Shown here in pieces: positions 17,348-25,501 of a stretch of 25,745 nucleotides of DNA. The DNA is from Comamonadaceae bacterium. Its GTDB lineage: Bacteria > Pseudomonadota > Gammaproteobacteria > Burkholderiales > Burkholderiaceae. The stretch lies in assembly GCA_947484245.1 (NCBI GenBank), contig CANKOT010000023.1:1-25745 (forward strand). The letters are read 5' to 3'. A program made the translations under genes and the position numbers. The notes under the pieces were generated by a model, which was not told the DNA's origin, ran no database searches, and saw only the letters and a list, made by a program, of their open reading frames with translations. The stretch's first letter is position 1. Each line of letters opens with the position of its first letter.

Positions 17348-18859
17348 TTATTTGGCCGTTGGCATGGCGAACTCTGCGCCCTTGCCAATGCTCTCAGGCC
17401 AACGCTGCATGATCGACTTTTGTTTGGTGTAAAAGCGCACGCCCTCTTCACCGTAGGCGTGCATGTCACCAAACAAACTGCGCTTCCAACCGCCAAAGCC
17501 GTGCCATGCCATGGGCACAGGAATGGGCACATTGATGCCCACCATGCCGACTTGAATGCGACGTGAAAACTCGCGCGCCACATTGCCATCGCGCGTGAAA
17601 CAACTCACGCCGTTGCCAAACTCGTGGTCATTGATCATTTGCACGGCTTGACCAAAATCCTTGACGCGCACGCAAGACAAAACAGGACCAAAAATTTCTT
17701 CTTTGTAGATCTTCATGTCGGTGCTGACGTGGTCAAACAAGGTGCCGCCCAACCAGAAGCCCTTGTCGCAACCTGCCCCTGCTTTGGCGCCATCAAATTG
17801 ACGGCCATCAACCAACAATTGGGCGCCTTCGGCCACGCCGGCATCAATGTAGCCACGGATCCGTTGCTGGGCTGCTGCGGTAACGATGGGGCCCATTTCG
17901 GCGGCCAGATTCGAGCCGTTCAGTACTTTGAGCGCGCGTGTTTTTTCAATCAACAAGGGCATCAAGCGCTCAGCCACATCGCCTACCAAAACAGCCACGC
18001 TGATGGCCATGCAACGCTCGCCTGCAGAGCCATAAGCTGCGCCAATGAGTGCATCAACAGCTTGGTTGATATCGGCATCGGGCATGACCACCATCTGGTT
18101 TTTGGCGCCGCCCAAAGCTTGCACGCGTTTGCCGTGGCGTGCGCCGTTTTCGTAAAGACTGTTGGCAATAGGTGTTGAGCCCACAAAACTCACAGCCTTC
18201 ACATCGGGGTGTGCCACCAGAGCGTCAACCGCTTCTTTGTCACCTTGCACCACATTGAAAACACCATCAGGCAGGCCCGCCTGTTTCATAAGCTCTGCCA
18301 TTAACAAACTGGGACTGGGGTCGAGGGGGCTGGGCTTTAAGACAAAGGTGTTGCCACACGCAATGGCCACTGGAAACATCCACATGGGCACCATGACGGG
18401 AAAGTTAAAGGGTGTGACACCTGCCACAACACCTAAAGGTTGGCGCAGTGTCCAGTTGTCGATGCCGGTTGAAACTTGGTCAGTGAAGTCGCCTTTGAGC
18501 AATTGAGGAATACCGCATGCAAATTCCACAATCTCGATACCGCGTGTGACTTCGCCTTGTGCATCGGTAAAAACTTTGCCGTGCTCTGCAGTGATCATGT
18601 GCGCCAATTTGTCGCGGTGAAGGTTAAGCAGCTCTAAAAATTTGAACATCACCCGTGCGCGGCGCAATGGCGGCGTGTCGGCCCAAGCGGGAAACGCTGC
18701 CTGAGCAGACGCAACAGCCTGATCGACGTCTTGGGTGTTGGCCAAATGCACGCGGCCTGTGACGGCGCCGGTGGCGGGGTTGAAGACGTCTTGCGCGCGA
18801 GTACTTTTGCCCGAAACGGTGTGACCTGATATGAAATGAGCAATGCTGGTGACAGTCAT
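17348..18859 (-). CDS. mmsA: CoA-acylating methylmalonate-semialdehyde dehydrogenase
   Basis: NAD- and CoA-dependent enzyme that converts methylmalonate semialdehyde to propionyl-CoA, or malonate semialdehyde to acetyl-CoA, in valine, inositol and beta-alanine breakdown. The 503-residue protein has the fold's landmarks: PFNFPVM with Asn152, Lys175 in KPSP, FVGSTP (225-230) and the catalytic Cys283 in [12 protein letters not shown]. The two arginines that mark this subfamily are present, Arg106 (EVTRG) and Arg282 just before the Cys. The general-base Glu of ordinary aldehyde dehydrogenases is replaced in LGGAKNQ, as expected for CoA-dependent members. An AGGA lies before the ATG. It sits between a MaoC hydratase (63 nt upstream) and a GMC oxidase (27 nt downstream), which could produce its aldehyde. 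Confidence 0.95.
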   Translation of the reverse strand: MTVTSIAHFISGHTVSGKSTRAQDVFNPATGAVTGRVHLANTQDVDQAVASAQAAFPAWADTPPLRRARVMFKFLELLNLHRDKLAHMITAEHGKVFTDAQGEVTRGIEIVEFACGIPQLLKGDFTDQVSTGIDNWTLRQPLGVVAGVTPFNFPVMVPMWMFPVAIACGNTFVLKPSPLDPSPSLLMAELMKQAGLPDGVFNVVQGDKEAVDALVAHPDVKAVSFVGSTPIANSLYENGARHGKRVQALGGAKNQMVVMPDADINQAVDALIGAAYGSAGERCMAISVAVLVGDVAERLMPLLIEKTRALKVLNGSNLAAEMGPIVTAAAQQRIRGYIDAGVAEGAQLLVDGRQFDGAKAGAGCDKGFWLGGTLFDHVSTDMKIYKEEIFGPVLSCVRVKDFGQAVQMINDHEFGNGVSCFTRDGNVAREFSRRIQVGMVGINVPIPVPMAWHGFGGWKRSLFGDMHAYGEEGVRFYTKQKSIMQRWPESIGKGAEFAMPTAK

Positions 18860-18922
18860 GAAAAATCCTGAGGCCTCAAGGGCTTGTGAATGTTGGCTAC
18901 GGTGTTTGTGGATGTCTGAATG

Positions 18923-19417
18923 TTAATCGGTCTTGGCTTGCGCGGCACCGGGGTGGCGGCGTCTGAACATGCCCCAGCCCTCCATTTGCAAAACACAATC
19001 CCCATGTTGGTTCTTCATTTCCCATTGGGTGCGCACCAAACCGACATCGGGTTTAGAGCGCATGGGCCTGGACTCCAAAATTGTGTGTTTCAAGCGCAAG
19101 GTGTCATTGGAAAAAACGGGTTTTTTCCATTGCAAGTTTTCCAAGCCTGGCGAGCCCAGACTGGCAGACTCTTGCAAAAAGTTGGTCACTATCAGTCGCA
19201 TGGCCAGCGAGCAGGTGTGCCAACCGCTGGCGCACAAATTGCCAAACACAGAAGCCTTGGCCGCCTCATCGTTCAGATGAAAAGGCTGAGGGTCAAATTG
19301 TGTGGCAAAGGCAATGATTTCTTCGCGTGTGGGGGTGATGGTGCCCAAATCGCGCTCTTGGCCGGGTTGCATGTCCTCCCAGTAGTAGCGGATGGTGCGC
19401 GCGCTTTCAGTCGACAT
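18923..19417 (-). CDS. MaoC family dehydratase
   Basis: Hot-dog fold protein of 164 residues, likely a (R)-specific enoyl-CoA hydratase or acyl dehydratase. The catalytic pair of hydratase 2 is visible: Asp42 and His47 in FDPQPFHLND, followed by the conserved FGNLCASGWHT. The C-terminal part, LQWKKPVFSNDTLRLKHTI, matches the usual MaoC strand pattern. The ATG (19415-19417) overlaps the SDR stop by one base (TGATG on the minus strand), so the two are translationally coupled. Acting with the SDR it could hydrate an enoyl-CoA to a 3-hydroxyacyl-CoA that the SDR oxidises; this is inference from neighbours. Other possible substrates include mesaconyl- or beta-methylmalyl-CoA type compounds. Confidence 0.88.
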   Translation of the reverse strand: MSTESARTIRYYWEDMQPGQERDLGTITPTREEIIAFATQFDPQPFHLNDEAAKASVFGNLCASGWHTCSLAMRLIVTNFLQESASLGSPGLENLQWKKPVFSNDTLRLKHTILESRPMRSKPDVGLVRTQWEMKNQHGDCVLQMEGWGMFRRRHPGAAQAKTD

Positions 19418-20163
19418 CAGCGTGCCCCAGACACGTCAATCAAACTCATGGTGGTGTAGCTGGCGTCATCAGACAGCAGCCACACAATGGCTTGCGCCAC
19501 CTCCATCGCGGTGCCGCCGCGCTTGGCAGGCACCAAATGCTCCAAGTCTTTCACACGATTGGGCAGGCCGCCCGAAGCATGGATTTCGGTGTCGATGAGT
19601 CCGGGGCGAATGGCATTGACGCGAATGCCCTCCCCGGCAACTTCCTTGGCCAAACCCAATGTCAAACTGTCAATCGCGCCTTTGGCTGCGGCGTAATCCA
19701 GGTACTGACCTGCTGCGCCGAGCCGAGCGGCCGCACTCGAGAGATTCACAATGCTGCCGCCTTGGCCACCGTGCTTGGTGCTCATTTGCAAGACGGCTTC
19801 GCGCGCGCACAACATCGAGCCCAAGACGTTGATGTCAAACATTCTGCGCCAGCGCGCCATGCTCATTTCATCGAGTCGCGCATAGACATCGATCACACCG
19901 GCGTTATTGACCAAGCCTTGTAGGGGCCCCAATTCGGCTTGTACGCGCTTGAACATGGCCAGCACTTGCGCCTCGTCAGCCACATCGGCTTGGACGGCTA
20001 TGGCACGCGCGCCCGTGGCCTGAATTTGCTTCACCACTTGTTGGGCAGCTTCTGCATTGGCGGCGTAATTGACCGCTACATCCCAGCCCTTTTGTGCCGC
20101 CAAAATGCATGTGGCAGCACCAATACCGCGGCCACCTCCCGTGACCAATACAACTTTGCGCAT
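19417..20163 (-). CDS. SDR family NAD(P)-dependent oxidoreductase
   Basis: Short-chain dehydrogenase of 248 residues with the classical layout: TGGGRGIG (8-15) for the cofactor, NNAG (86-89), Ser142/143 in NLSSAA, and Tyr157/Lys161 in DYAAAK. The absence of an acidic residue right after the second strand and the Asn-Tyr-Ala there suggest NADP(H) rather than NAD(H), but this is weak. It resembles FabG-like 3-ketoacyl reductases and glucose dehydrogenase-like SDRs. A good Shine-Dalgarno (AGGAGA) precedes the ATG at 20163. It is the first gene of a four-gene minus-strand run with MaoC, mmsA and GMC, and is divergent from the isomerase gene at 20254, with a 12-bp palindrome between. Confidence 0.9.
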   Translation of the reverse strand: MRKVVLVTGGGRGIGAATCILAAQKGWDVAVNYAANAEAAQQVVKQIQATGARAIAVQADVADEAQVLAMFKRVQAELGPLQGLVNNAGVIDVYARLDEMSMARWRRMFDINVLGSMLCAREAVLQMSTKHGGQGGSIVNLSSAAARLGAAGQYLDYAAAKGAIDSLTLGLAKEVAGEGIRVNAIRPGLIDTEIHASGGLPNRVKDLEHLVPAKRGGTAMEVAQAIVWLLSDDASYTTMSLIDVSGAR

Positions 20164-20221
20164 GCTTTGTCTCCTGCAGAGTTATGGCCAAACTGTTAAA
20201 ACAGAGGCCTGTGTTTGCTTT

Positions 20222-20233
20222 ATCTGCGCAGAT
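20222..20233. promoter_or_regulatory. 12-bp palindrome in the SDR/isomerase divergent gap
   Basis: ATCTGCGCAGAT is a perfect palindrome lying 20 nt before the isomerase start and 58 nt from the SDR start. A second short inverted repeat, CTGTT-AA-AACAG, is at 20193-20204. They may bind a regulator of the two divergent units; there is no regulator gene nearby to support this. Confidence 0.35.
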
Positions 20234-20253
20234 TACCTTAGTAGGAGCTTTTT

Positions 20254-20856
20254 GTGAGTCACTCAGTCGACTATTATTTCGCCCCACAAAGCCCATGGGC
20301 TTATTTGGGCCACCAACGGTTTCAAAACATCCTCCAAAAATCGGGGGCATCGGTGCGAGTGATGCCGATCGATTTGGGCGGCAAGGTCTTTCCTATTTCT
20401 GGCGGTCTGCCTCTGGGTCAACGAGCGCCTCAAAGGCAGTCGTATCGCTTGACAGAACTTGCGCGCTTTAGCAAATGGCTAGGCGCACCCTTGCACCTCA
20501 AGCCCACATTTTTCCCAGTCAGTGGAGATGATGCAGCCAAGCTCATCATCGCGGTTGAAATGGCTGCGGGAGCCAATGCCGCCATGGCCATCACGGGGGC
20601 TATTTTGTCTGCGGTTTGGTCGCAGCAGCGAAACATTGCCGATGAAAAAACCTTGGTTGAATTGCTCAAGGAGCAGAACCTGCCAGCCAGTTGCTTGGAA
20701 CAAGCCTACAGCCAAGCGGCACAGGAGCGCTATGAAACTTATACCCAAATGGCCATTGATGCGGGTGTCTTTGGCGCACCCAGCTATGTACTGAACGACG
20801 AAATATTCTGGGGCCAAGACCGCCTTGATTTTGTCGAGCGAGTGCTCGCGGCTTAA
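20254..20856 (+). CDS. 2-hydroxychromene-2-carboxylate isomerase family (DsbA-fold) protein
   Basis: Thioredoxin-fold protein of 200 residues, kappa-GST/DsbA-like. In SPWAYLG, Ser13 stands at the position of the catalytic Ser of the naphthalene-pathway isomerase NahD, and no CxxC is present, so it is not a disulfide oxidoreductase. GVFGAPSYVL holds the cis-proline, and FWGQDRL near the end is the family's terminal motif. The start is GTG at 20254 with TAGGAG at 20239-20244; no alternative ATG fits as well. The gene is followed 18 nt later by a dienelactone hydrolase family gene, probably one transcript. No ring-cleavage genes are present, so a glutathione-dependent isomerase of other compounds is possible. 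Confidence 0.88.
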   Translation: MSHSVDYYFAPQSPWAYLGHQRFQNILQKSGASVRVMPIDLGGKVFPISGGLPLGQRAPQRQSYRLTELARFSKWLGAPLHLKPTFFPVSGDDAAKLIIAVEMAAGANAAMAITGAILSAVWSQQRNIADEKTLVELLKEQNLPASCLEQAYSQAAQERYETYTQMAIDAGVFGAPSYVLNDEIFWGQDRLDFVERVLAA

Positions 20857-20874
20857 TTTTTTAAGGAGAAATTC

Positions 20875-21576
20875 ATGGGATCTCACATTCAATTGTCAGC
20901 GGCAGACGGCTTGCAAGTTCCCGCTTATGTGGCGACGCCTGCCACGCCCGCCAAGGCTGCTGTGTTGGTCATTCAAGAAATCTTTGGTGTCAATGTGCAC
21001 ATTCGAGAAGTGGCCGATGCCTACGCCAAAGAGGGATTTTTAGCCATCGCGCCTGCCATGTTCCATCGCGTCAAGCCCCAGGTGGAGTTGGCTTATGCAG
21101 AGGCCGACATGGGCGCTGGCATGGCACTCAAAACAGCGGTTGAAGCATTGCCTGCGCCAGGTGCCTTGCAAGACATTCAAGCCGCCATTGACCATGCGCA
21201 TGCCAGTTGCGGCGGCAAAGTGGGCATTGTGGGTTACTGCTGGGGTGGCTTGCTGACTTGGCGATCGGCTTGCCTTTTAAATGGCCTGTCAGCGGCGGCA
21301 CCTTACTACGGCGGCGGCATGACCACCGAGTCGGAATCTGCGCGGCAAAGCAAAGTGCCGGTCATGGCGCATTTTGCAGAAGAAGACAAATGGATTTCAA
21401 TGGACTCGGTGGCTGCCTTTAAGGTGGCACATCCCACTGCGCAGGTTTTCACTTATCCAGCGCATCACGGGTTCAATTGCAATCACAGAGGCGCGTGGCA
21501 GGCTGAGGCCGCTGCTTTGGCCAAGCAAAGAACTTTGGAGTTTTTCAAAATGCACTTGCTGGGCAGTGCACATTGA
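20875..21576 (+). CDS. Dienelactone hydrolase family protein
   Basis: Alpha/beta hydrolase of 233 residues. The catalytic triad typical of the family is visible: Cys122 in GYCWGG (nucleophile), Asp171 in EEDKWI and His197 or 198 in PAHHGF, with Glu35 in VIQEIFGVN interacting with the Cys. In aromatic degradation this enzyme opens dienelactone to maleylacetate, but many members have other roles. There is an excellent Shine-Dalgarno, AAGGAG, 8 nt before the ATG. It follows the isomerase by 18 nt. Without chlorocatechol or gentisate genes nearby the substrate is unclear. Confidence 0.92.
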   Translation: MGSHIQLSAADGLQVPAYVATPATPAKAAVLVIQEIFGVNVHIREVADAYAKEGFLAIAPAMFHRVKPQVELAYAEADMGAGMALKTAVEALPAPGALQDIQAAIDHAHASCGGKVGIVGYCWGGLLTWRSACLLNGLSAAAPYYGGGMTTESESARQSKVPVMAHFAEEDKWISMDSVAAFKVAHPTAQVFTYPAHHGFNCNHRGAWQAEAAALAKQRTLEFFKMHLLGSAH

Positions 21577-21593
21577 AGTCACTTTCCTGATCT

Positions 21594-21621
21594 TTGCCAA
21601 TTTAACCGACGGGGCTACACT
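21594..21621 (+). promoter_or_regulatory. Possible sigma-70 promoter for the hemJ cluster
   Basis: TTGCCA at 21594-21599 and TACACT at 21616-21621 are separated by 16 bases. The predicted start (about 7 nt after the -10) is at or within a base of the hemJ ATG at 21628, so the transcript would be leaderless. No Shine-Dalgarno lies at a usable distance before hemJ, in keeping with this. The -10 is imperfect, and read-through from the hydrolase gene 51 nt upstream is an alternative. Confidence 0.45.
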
Positions 21622-21627
21622 CAGGGC

Positions 21628-22056
21628 ATGCTCTGGATCAAAGCCTTTCACATCGTCTTCGTGGCCAGCTGGTTTGCTGGCTTGTTTTATTTGCCCCGAA
21701 TTTTTGTGAATTTGGCCATGGTGCCAGACGATTCTGTGGCCGAGCGCGAAAGACTGCTGCTGATGGCCAGAAAGCTGTTGCGATTCACCACCATTTTGTC
21801 GGTCCCGGCCATTTTGCTGGGCCTTTGGCTTTGGTGGGGCGTTGGCATTGGCTGGGGCCCGGGCAGTGCATGGATGCACGCCAAGTTGAGTTTGGTGCTT
21901 TTGATTGTGGGCTACCACCATTTTTGCGGCCGAATTTTGAAAAAATTTGAAGCCCAACAAAATACACACAGCCATGTTTGGTACCGCTGGTTCAACGAAG
22001 CGCCGGTTTTGCTGCTGGTTGCTGTTGTTATTTTGGTGGTGGTCAAACCCTTTTAA
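21628..22056 (+). CDS. hemJ: Protoporphyrinogen IX oxidase HemJ
   Basis: Membrane protein of 142 residues catalysing the penultimate step of haem synthesis, protoporphyrinogen IX to protoporphyrin IX, in bacteria lacking HemG/HemY. The start MLWIKAFHIVFVASWFAGLF holds the conserved His8 of helix 1; MHAKLSLVLLIVGYHH has the conserved Lys86, and the terminal WFNEAP plus a last helix match the family. Four hydrophobic segments are visible. The ATG at 21628 is the natural start. It is followed 18 nt later by a VanZ-like gene, and stands at the head of a tight five-gene run. CopD-like annotations of such proteins are common but the length and motifs fit HemJ. Confidence 0.9.
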   Translation: MLWIKAFHIVFVASWFAGLFYLPRIFVNLAMVPDDSVAERERLLLMARKLLRFTTILSVPAILLGLWLWWGVGIGWGPGSAWMHAKLSLVLLIVGYHHFCGRILKKFEAQQNTHSHVWYRWFNEAPVLLLVAVVILVVVKPF

Positions 22057-22074
22057 GTTAAGCCAACAAGCAAA

Positions 22075-23178
22075 ATGAATAAAACGGCGGCATGGCCTTT
22101 GGCTGGCATTTATGCCGTATTGATCATCTATGCCAGTCTCTTTCCATTTGAAAACTGGCGTTCACAGGGCGTTGATTGGACGGCCTTTTTGTGGGCACCT
22201 TGGCCGCGCTATTGGACTTCTTTTGATGTTCTCTCAAACGTCCTAGGCTACGCTCCCTTGGGTTTTGTGGTGGCCTTGGCCCTGCAACGCAGTACGGCCC
22301 AGTGGCCAGCGGTTAGCCTGACATTGGCCATGGGCTCACTGCTGGCGCTTGCCATGGAGTCTTTGCAGCTCTTTCTGCCAGCCAGGGTGCCTTCCAATTT
22401 GGACTGGTGCTTGAACAGTTTGGGCACATTGATTGGGGCCGGCTCGGCCTGGGTCTTGGAGCGTTTCGGGTTCTTGGATCGGTGGAGTCGTTTTCGAGCC
22501 AACTGGTTTTGGCCCGATGCCAAAGGCTCATTGGTGTTGCTGGCCTTGTGGCCCATCGCCTTGCTTTTTCCTGCGCCCGTGCCGATGGGCTTGGGACAAG
22601 TTTTAGAACGCGCCGAAGAAGCTTTGGCTTTGCGGCTGCAAGAAACCCCGTGGCTTGACTGGTTGCCAGTTCGGGACGTTGAGCTTCAACCGCTGCTGCC
22701 GTTCTATGAGGTTTTGTGTGTCAGTTTGGGCCAATTGCTGCCTTGCTTATTGGCATTCAGTTTGGTTCGCCACTGGCATCAAAAAGTGGTGTCTTGGTTT
22801 TTATTATCAGGATTGGGCTTGTTATGCACGGCCTTGTCCGCTGCTTTGACTTATGGGCCGACACATGCGTGGGGCTGGATGAGTTCGCAGGTGCAAATGG
22901 CGTTGGTGTTGGCGGCCTTGGCGGCGTGGCCCCTGCTGTGGCTGAAGGAAAAAACACTTCAAGTGTTGGCGCTGGTTGGTTTGGTCTTGCAGCTCACTTT
23001 GCTCAACAACGCATCCGCCAACGCCTACTTTGCCTTGACTTTGCAAAATTGGGAGCAGGGGCAATTTATTCGCTTCCATGGCCTGATTCAATGGCTCGGC
23101 TGGCTATGGCCCTTTGTTTTGCTGGTTTATTTGATGCGCCGTTTGTCTTCAGCTCGCCCCACTAAAATGAATGCATGA
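22075..23178 (+). CDS. VanZ family membrane protein
   Basis: Predicted inner-membrane protein of 367 residues with about nine to ten hydrophobic segments. The first ~130 residues are VanZ-like: an early YASLFPFENW, then SNVLGYAPLGFVVAL and AMESLQLFLPARVPSNLDW, with the acidic-Gln motif AMES..Q..LPAR..S..D that marks the family. The second half contains further helices and is less conserved. VanZ of Enterococcus confers low teicoplanin resistance, but most proteobacterial members have no known role. The ATG lies 18 nt after hemJ with no strong Shine-Dalgarno; its stop overlaps the next start (ATGA). Confidence 0.85.
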   Translation: MNKTAAWPLAGIYAVLIIYASLFPFENWRSQGVDWTAFLWAPWPRYWTSFDVLSNVLGYAPLGFVVALALQRSTAQWPAVSLTLAMGSLLALAMESLQLFLPARVPSNLDWCLNSLGTLIGAGSAWVLERFGFLDRWSRFRANWFWPDAKGSLVLLALWPIALLFPAPVPMGLGQVLERAEEALALRLQETPWLDWLPVRDVELQPLLPFYEVLCVSLGQLLPCLLAFSLVRHWHQKVVSWFLLSGLGLLCTALSAALTYGPTHAWGWMSSQVQMALVLAALAAWPLLWLKEKTLQVLALVGLVLQLTLLNNASANAYFALTLQNWEQGQFIRFHGLIQWLGWLWPFVLLVYLMRRLSSARPTKMNA

Positions 23179-23555
23179 GCCAAACTGCAATTTCCCAAAC
23201 AGAGTTAGCCCAAGCGGCGGCTCCCAACAAGCCCTATTACGAGCGCCATATTTTTTTCTGCTTGAACGAAAGAAAGAACGGCGAAGCATGTTGCACACTT
23301 CAAGGCTCGCAAGCAGCCTTTGACCATTGCAAGTCACGTGTCAAGAGTCTTGGACTTTCGGGGCCAGGTCAAGTTCGAGTGAACAAAGCCGGCTGTCTTG
23401 ATCGCTGTGCAGGTGGGCCTGTTGCAGTTGTCTATCCAGAGGGAAGTTGGTACAGTTTTGTGGATAACTCGGACATCGATGAAATCGTCGACAGTCATTT
23501 GAAAAACGGCCAGGTTGTGACCCGCTTGTTGACGCCACCCAACCTTGGGCGCTGA
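23175..23555 (+). CDS. Thioredoxin-like [2Fe-2S] ferredoxin domain protein
   Basis: Small cytoplasmic protein of 126 residues with a thioredoxin-like 2Fe-2S fold. HIFFCLNER gives Cys29, GEACC gives Cys39 and Cys40, and AGCLDRCAGGPV gives Cys74 and Cys78; four of these would bind the cluster, as in the small ferredoxins related to NuoE and to Azotobacter FeSII or CbiW-type proteins. The first ~20 residues are a poorly conserved tail. Its start overlaps the VanZ-like stop by four bases (ATGA) and its TGA shares one base with the hydrolase ATG (TGATG). The function of such lone ferredoxins next to hydrolases is not known. Confidence 0.88.
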   Translation: MSQTAISQTELAQAAAPNKPYYERHIFFCLNERKNGEACCTLQGSQAAFDHCKSRVKSLGLSGPGQVRVNKAGCLDRCAGGPVAVVYPEGSWYSFVDNSDIDEIVDSHLKNGQVVTRLLTPPNLGR

Positions 23556-24184
23556 TGAACGCCGCGACGCAAAGCCTGCAGTTTCAAGGGCCTTCTGGCG
23601 TTTTGGAGGGTTTGTGCGATGTGCCTGAAGGCGGCATTTATCACGGCACCGCCGTGATTTCACACCCCCATCCTTTGTTTGGCGGCACGATGCAAAACAA
23701 AGTGGTGCAAACTTTGGCCAAGGCCTTTGTCCAATGTGGTTGGCGCGCCATTCGATTCAATTTTCGCGGCGTGGGCGCAAGCGCTGGCGCCTACGATGAA
23801 GGCCGCGGCGAGGTCGATGATTTGATGAGCGTGATTCACGCCACATTCCAAGCCCCACAGTCCCTGGCGCTTGCTGGATTTTCTTTTGGTGCCTTCGTCA
23901 CAAGCCAAGCCGTCACACGCCTGCCTGCTGCCATGCAATTAGAAAAACTGGTATTGGTTGGCACGGCTGCATCGCGCTTTCAAGTGGCCTCAGTGCCCAC
24001 CGAACTCCATGAAAAAACCTTGGTCGTGCACGGCGAAGTGGACGATACAGTGCCATTGGCCAGCGTCATGGACTGGGCGCGGCCACAATCCTTGCCGGTC
24101 ACGGTGATTCCTGGTGTTGAACACTTCTTTCACGGACAATTGCCCCTCCTTCGAACGCTGGTCAGCCGCCATCTTCGCGCTTGA
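23555..24184 (+). CDS. Alpha/beta hydrolase
   Basis: Alpha/beta hydrolase of 209 residues, related to the widespread small proteobacterial type with HPHPLFGGTMQNKV at the first loop (37-50). The nucleophile is Ser110 in GFSFGA, the acid Asp163 or 164 in GEVDDTVP, and the base His190 in VEHFFHG. RFNFRGVGAS (67-76) is another family mark. No signal peptide, so cytoplasmic. The substrate is not known. It is coupled to the ferredoxin gene by a one-base stop/start overlap and lies 28 nt before dacC. Conserved pairing of this hydrolase with the ferredoxin and dacC would be worth testing in related genomes. Confidence 0.9.
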   Translation: MNAATQSLQFQGPSGVLEGLCDVPEGGIYHGTAVISHPHPLFGGTMQNKVVQTLAKAFVQCGWRAIRFNFRGVGASAGAYDEGRGEVDDLMSVIHATFQAPQSLALAGFSFGAFVTSQAVTRLPAAMQLEKLVLVGTAASRFQVASVPTELHEKTLVVHGEVDDTVPLASVMDWARPQSLPVTVIPGVEHFFHGQLPLLRTLVSRHLRA

Positions 24185-24212
24185 TGCTCTTCGACGCTTT
24201 CACAGATCCACC

Positions 24213-25415
24213 ATGACGACTTTGCTTTCAACACTCCGCCGATTCACGCTTCGCGCTTTACTGACCTTGAGCCTTGCGCTCACGGCTTTCTTTGGCCTGT
24301 CCAGCACCGCGCAAGCCCAGGGCGCAGCCCCTGCGGCACCAGAAATTGCGGCTCGGGCTTATTTGTTGTTAGATGTCACAGCCAATCAAATTTTGGCCTC
24401 TCGCGACATGGACACGCCTGTCGAGCCGGCCTCCTTGACCAAGCTCATGAGTGCTTATTTGGTTTTTGATGCCTTGAAAGCCAAAAAAATTGACCTGAAA
24501 CAAACGCTTGGGGTCAGTGAGCGTGCTTGGAAAATGCCTGGATCGCGCATGTTCATCGACCCCAAAATGAAAGTGCCCGTTGAAGACTTGATCAAGGGCA
24601 TGATCGTTCAATCGGGCAATGACGCCACGGTGGTTTTGGCTGAGGGTGTGGGCGGCACGGTAGAACGCTTTGTCCAGATGATGAACGAGCAAGCCAAGCT
24701 GCTGGGAATGAACAGCACCAGTTACAAGAACCCAGAAGGTTTGACAGAGGCGGGGCACATCACCACAGCGCGCGACTTGGCGACCTTGGCCACGCGATTG
24801 ATGCGTGACTTTCCTGAATATGTTTCAACCTATGCCATTAAAAAGTACCGTTATCCTGGCACGCCTGCCGCCAATGAAAGCAATCGCAACTTGCTGCTGT
24901 TCAAGGATCCTACGGTCGATGGTTTGAAAACGGGCCATACGGAAGCCGCCGGTTACTGCTTGGTGGCGACAGCCAAGCGCGACTTTCCCAATGTCGGTTC
25001 ACGCCGCTTGATGGCCATTGTTCTGGGCACCAACAGCGAAATTGCCAGGGCCAATGAGGCGCAAAAATTGCTCAACTGGGGCTACACCGCTTTTGATGCT
25101 GTCAAATTGTTTGATGCGGGCCAAGCCGTTGCCACCCCTGCCATCTGGAAAGGCAAGGCCTCCAGCATCAAATTGGGCCGCTCAGAGGCTCTCGTGGTCG
25201 CTGTTCCTGCAGGTTCCGCTGCTCAGATCAAAACCCAACTGGTGAGGCCAGACCCCTTGGTGGCTCCCGTGACCAAGGGTCAAGTCATTGGCAGCCTCCA
25301 GGTTTTCCGAGGTAACCAGCTTTGGGTTGACATGCCGCTTCAGGCCTTGGACACGGTCGAGCAAGCCGGCGTGCTGGGCAGAGCTTGGGACGCCCTGCGT
25401 TTGTGGATCAAATAA
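24213..25415 (+). CDS. dacC: D-alanyl-D-alanine carboxypeptidase (PBP5/6 type)
   Basis: Periplasmic peptidase that removes the terminal D-Ala of pentapeptides and so limits cross-linking. 400 residues with a signal peptide (cleavage near TAQAQ at 32-36), then the SxxN/K motifs: Ser74-x-x-Lys77 in PASLTKLM, Ser134-Gly-Asn136 in QSGNDA, and Lys239-Thr-Gly in DGLKTGHTEAAG. The second domain, PBP5-type beta-rich, runs from about 290 to 375. The last ~18 residues (QAGVLGRAWDALRLWIK) form an amphipathic helix that would anchor it to the membrane. The ATG at 24213 is taken because it begins a proper signal peptide; the frame is open back to 24114. dacA/dacC naming cannot be settled here. Confidence 0.95.
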   Translation: MTTLLSTLRRFTLRALLTLSLALTAFFGLSSTAQAQGAAPAAPEIAARAYLLLDVTANQILASRDMDTPVEPASLTKLMSAYLVFDALKAKKIDLKQTLGVSERAWKMPGSRMFIDPKMKVPVEDLIKGMIVQSGNDATVVLAEGVGGTVERFVQMMNEQAKLLGMNSTSYKNPEGLTEAGHITTARDLATLATRLMRDFPEYVSTYAIKKYRYPGTPAANESNRNLLLFKDPTVDGLKTGHTEAAGYCLVATAKRDFPNVGSRRLMAIVLGTNSEIARANEAQKLLNWGYTAFDAVKLFDAGQAVATPAIWKGKASSIKLGRSEALVVAVPAGSAAQIKTQLVRPDPLVAPVTKGQVIGSLQVFRGNQLWVDMPLQALDTVEQAGVLGRAWDALRLWIK

Positions 25416-25418
25416 GAA

Positions 25419-25438
25419 AAGTTGGTGCTTGCCAACTT
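25419..25438. other. Hairpin just after dacC
   Basis: AAGTTGG and CCAACTT form a perfect 7-bp stem with loop TGCTTG. No T-run follows on plus; on minus it is followed by T-rich sequence. It may be a weak or processing-related structure after dacC, or a terminator for antisense transcripts. Confidence 0.35.
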
Positions 25439-25467
25439 GGCCCTCTGGGGAGCTTAAGCAGAAATTT

Positions 25468-25496
25468 TTGCCTAAGCCTTAATCCGACGCTATACT
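25468..25496 (+). promoter_or_regulatory. Sigma-70 promoter of rpsL (str operon)
   Basis: TTGCCT (25468-25473) and TATACT (25491-25496) are separated by 17 bases, a near-consensus promoter. Transcription would start about 25503. An imperfect 26-bp inverted repeat (25452-25477) covers the -35 box. This separates rpsL transcription from the dacC unit. Confidence 0.8.
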
Positions 25497-25501
25497 AGAA
25501 G

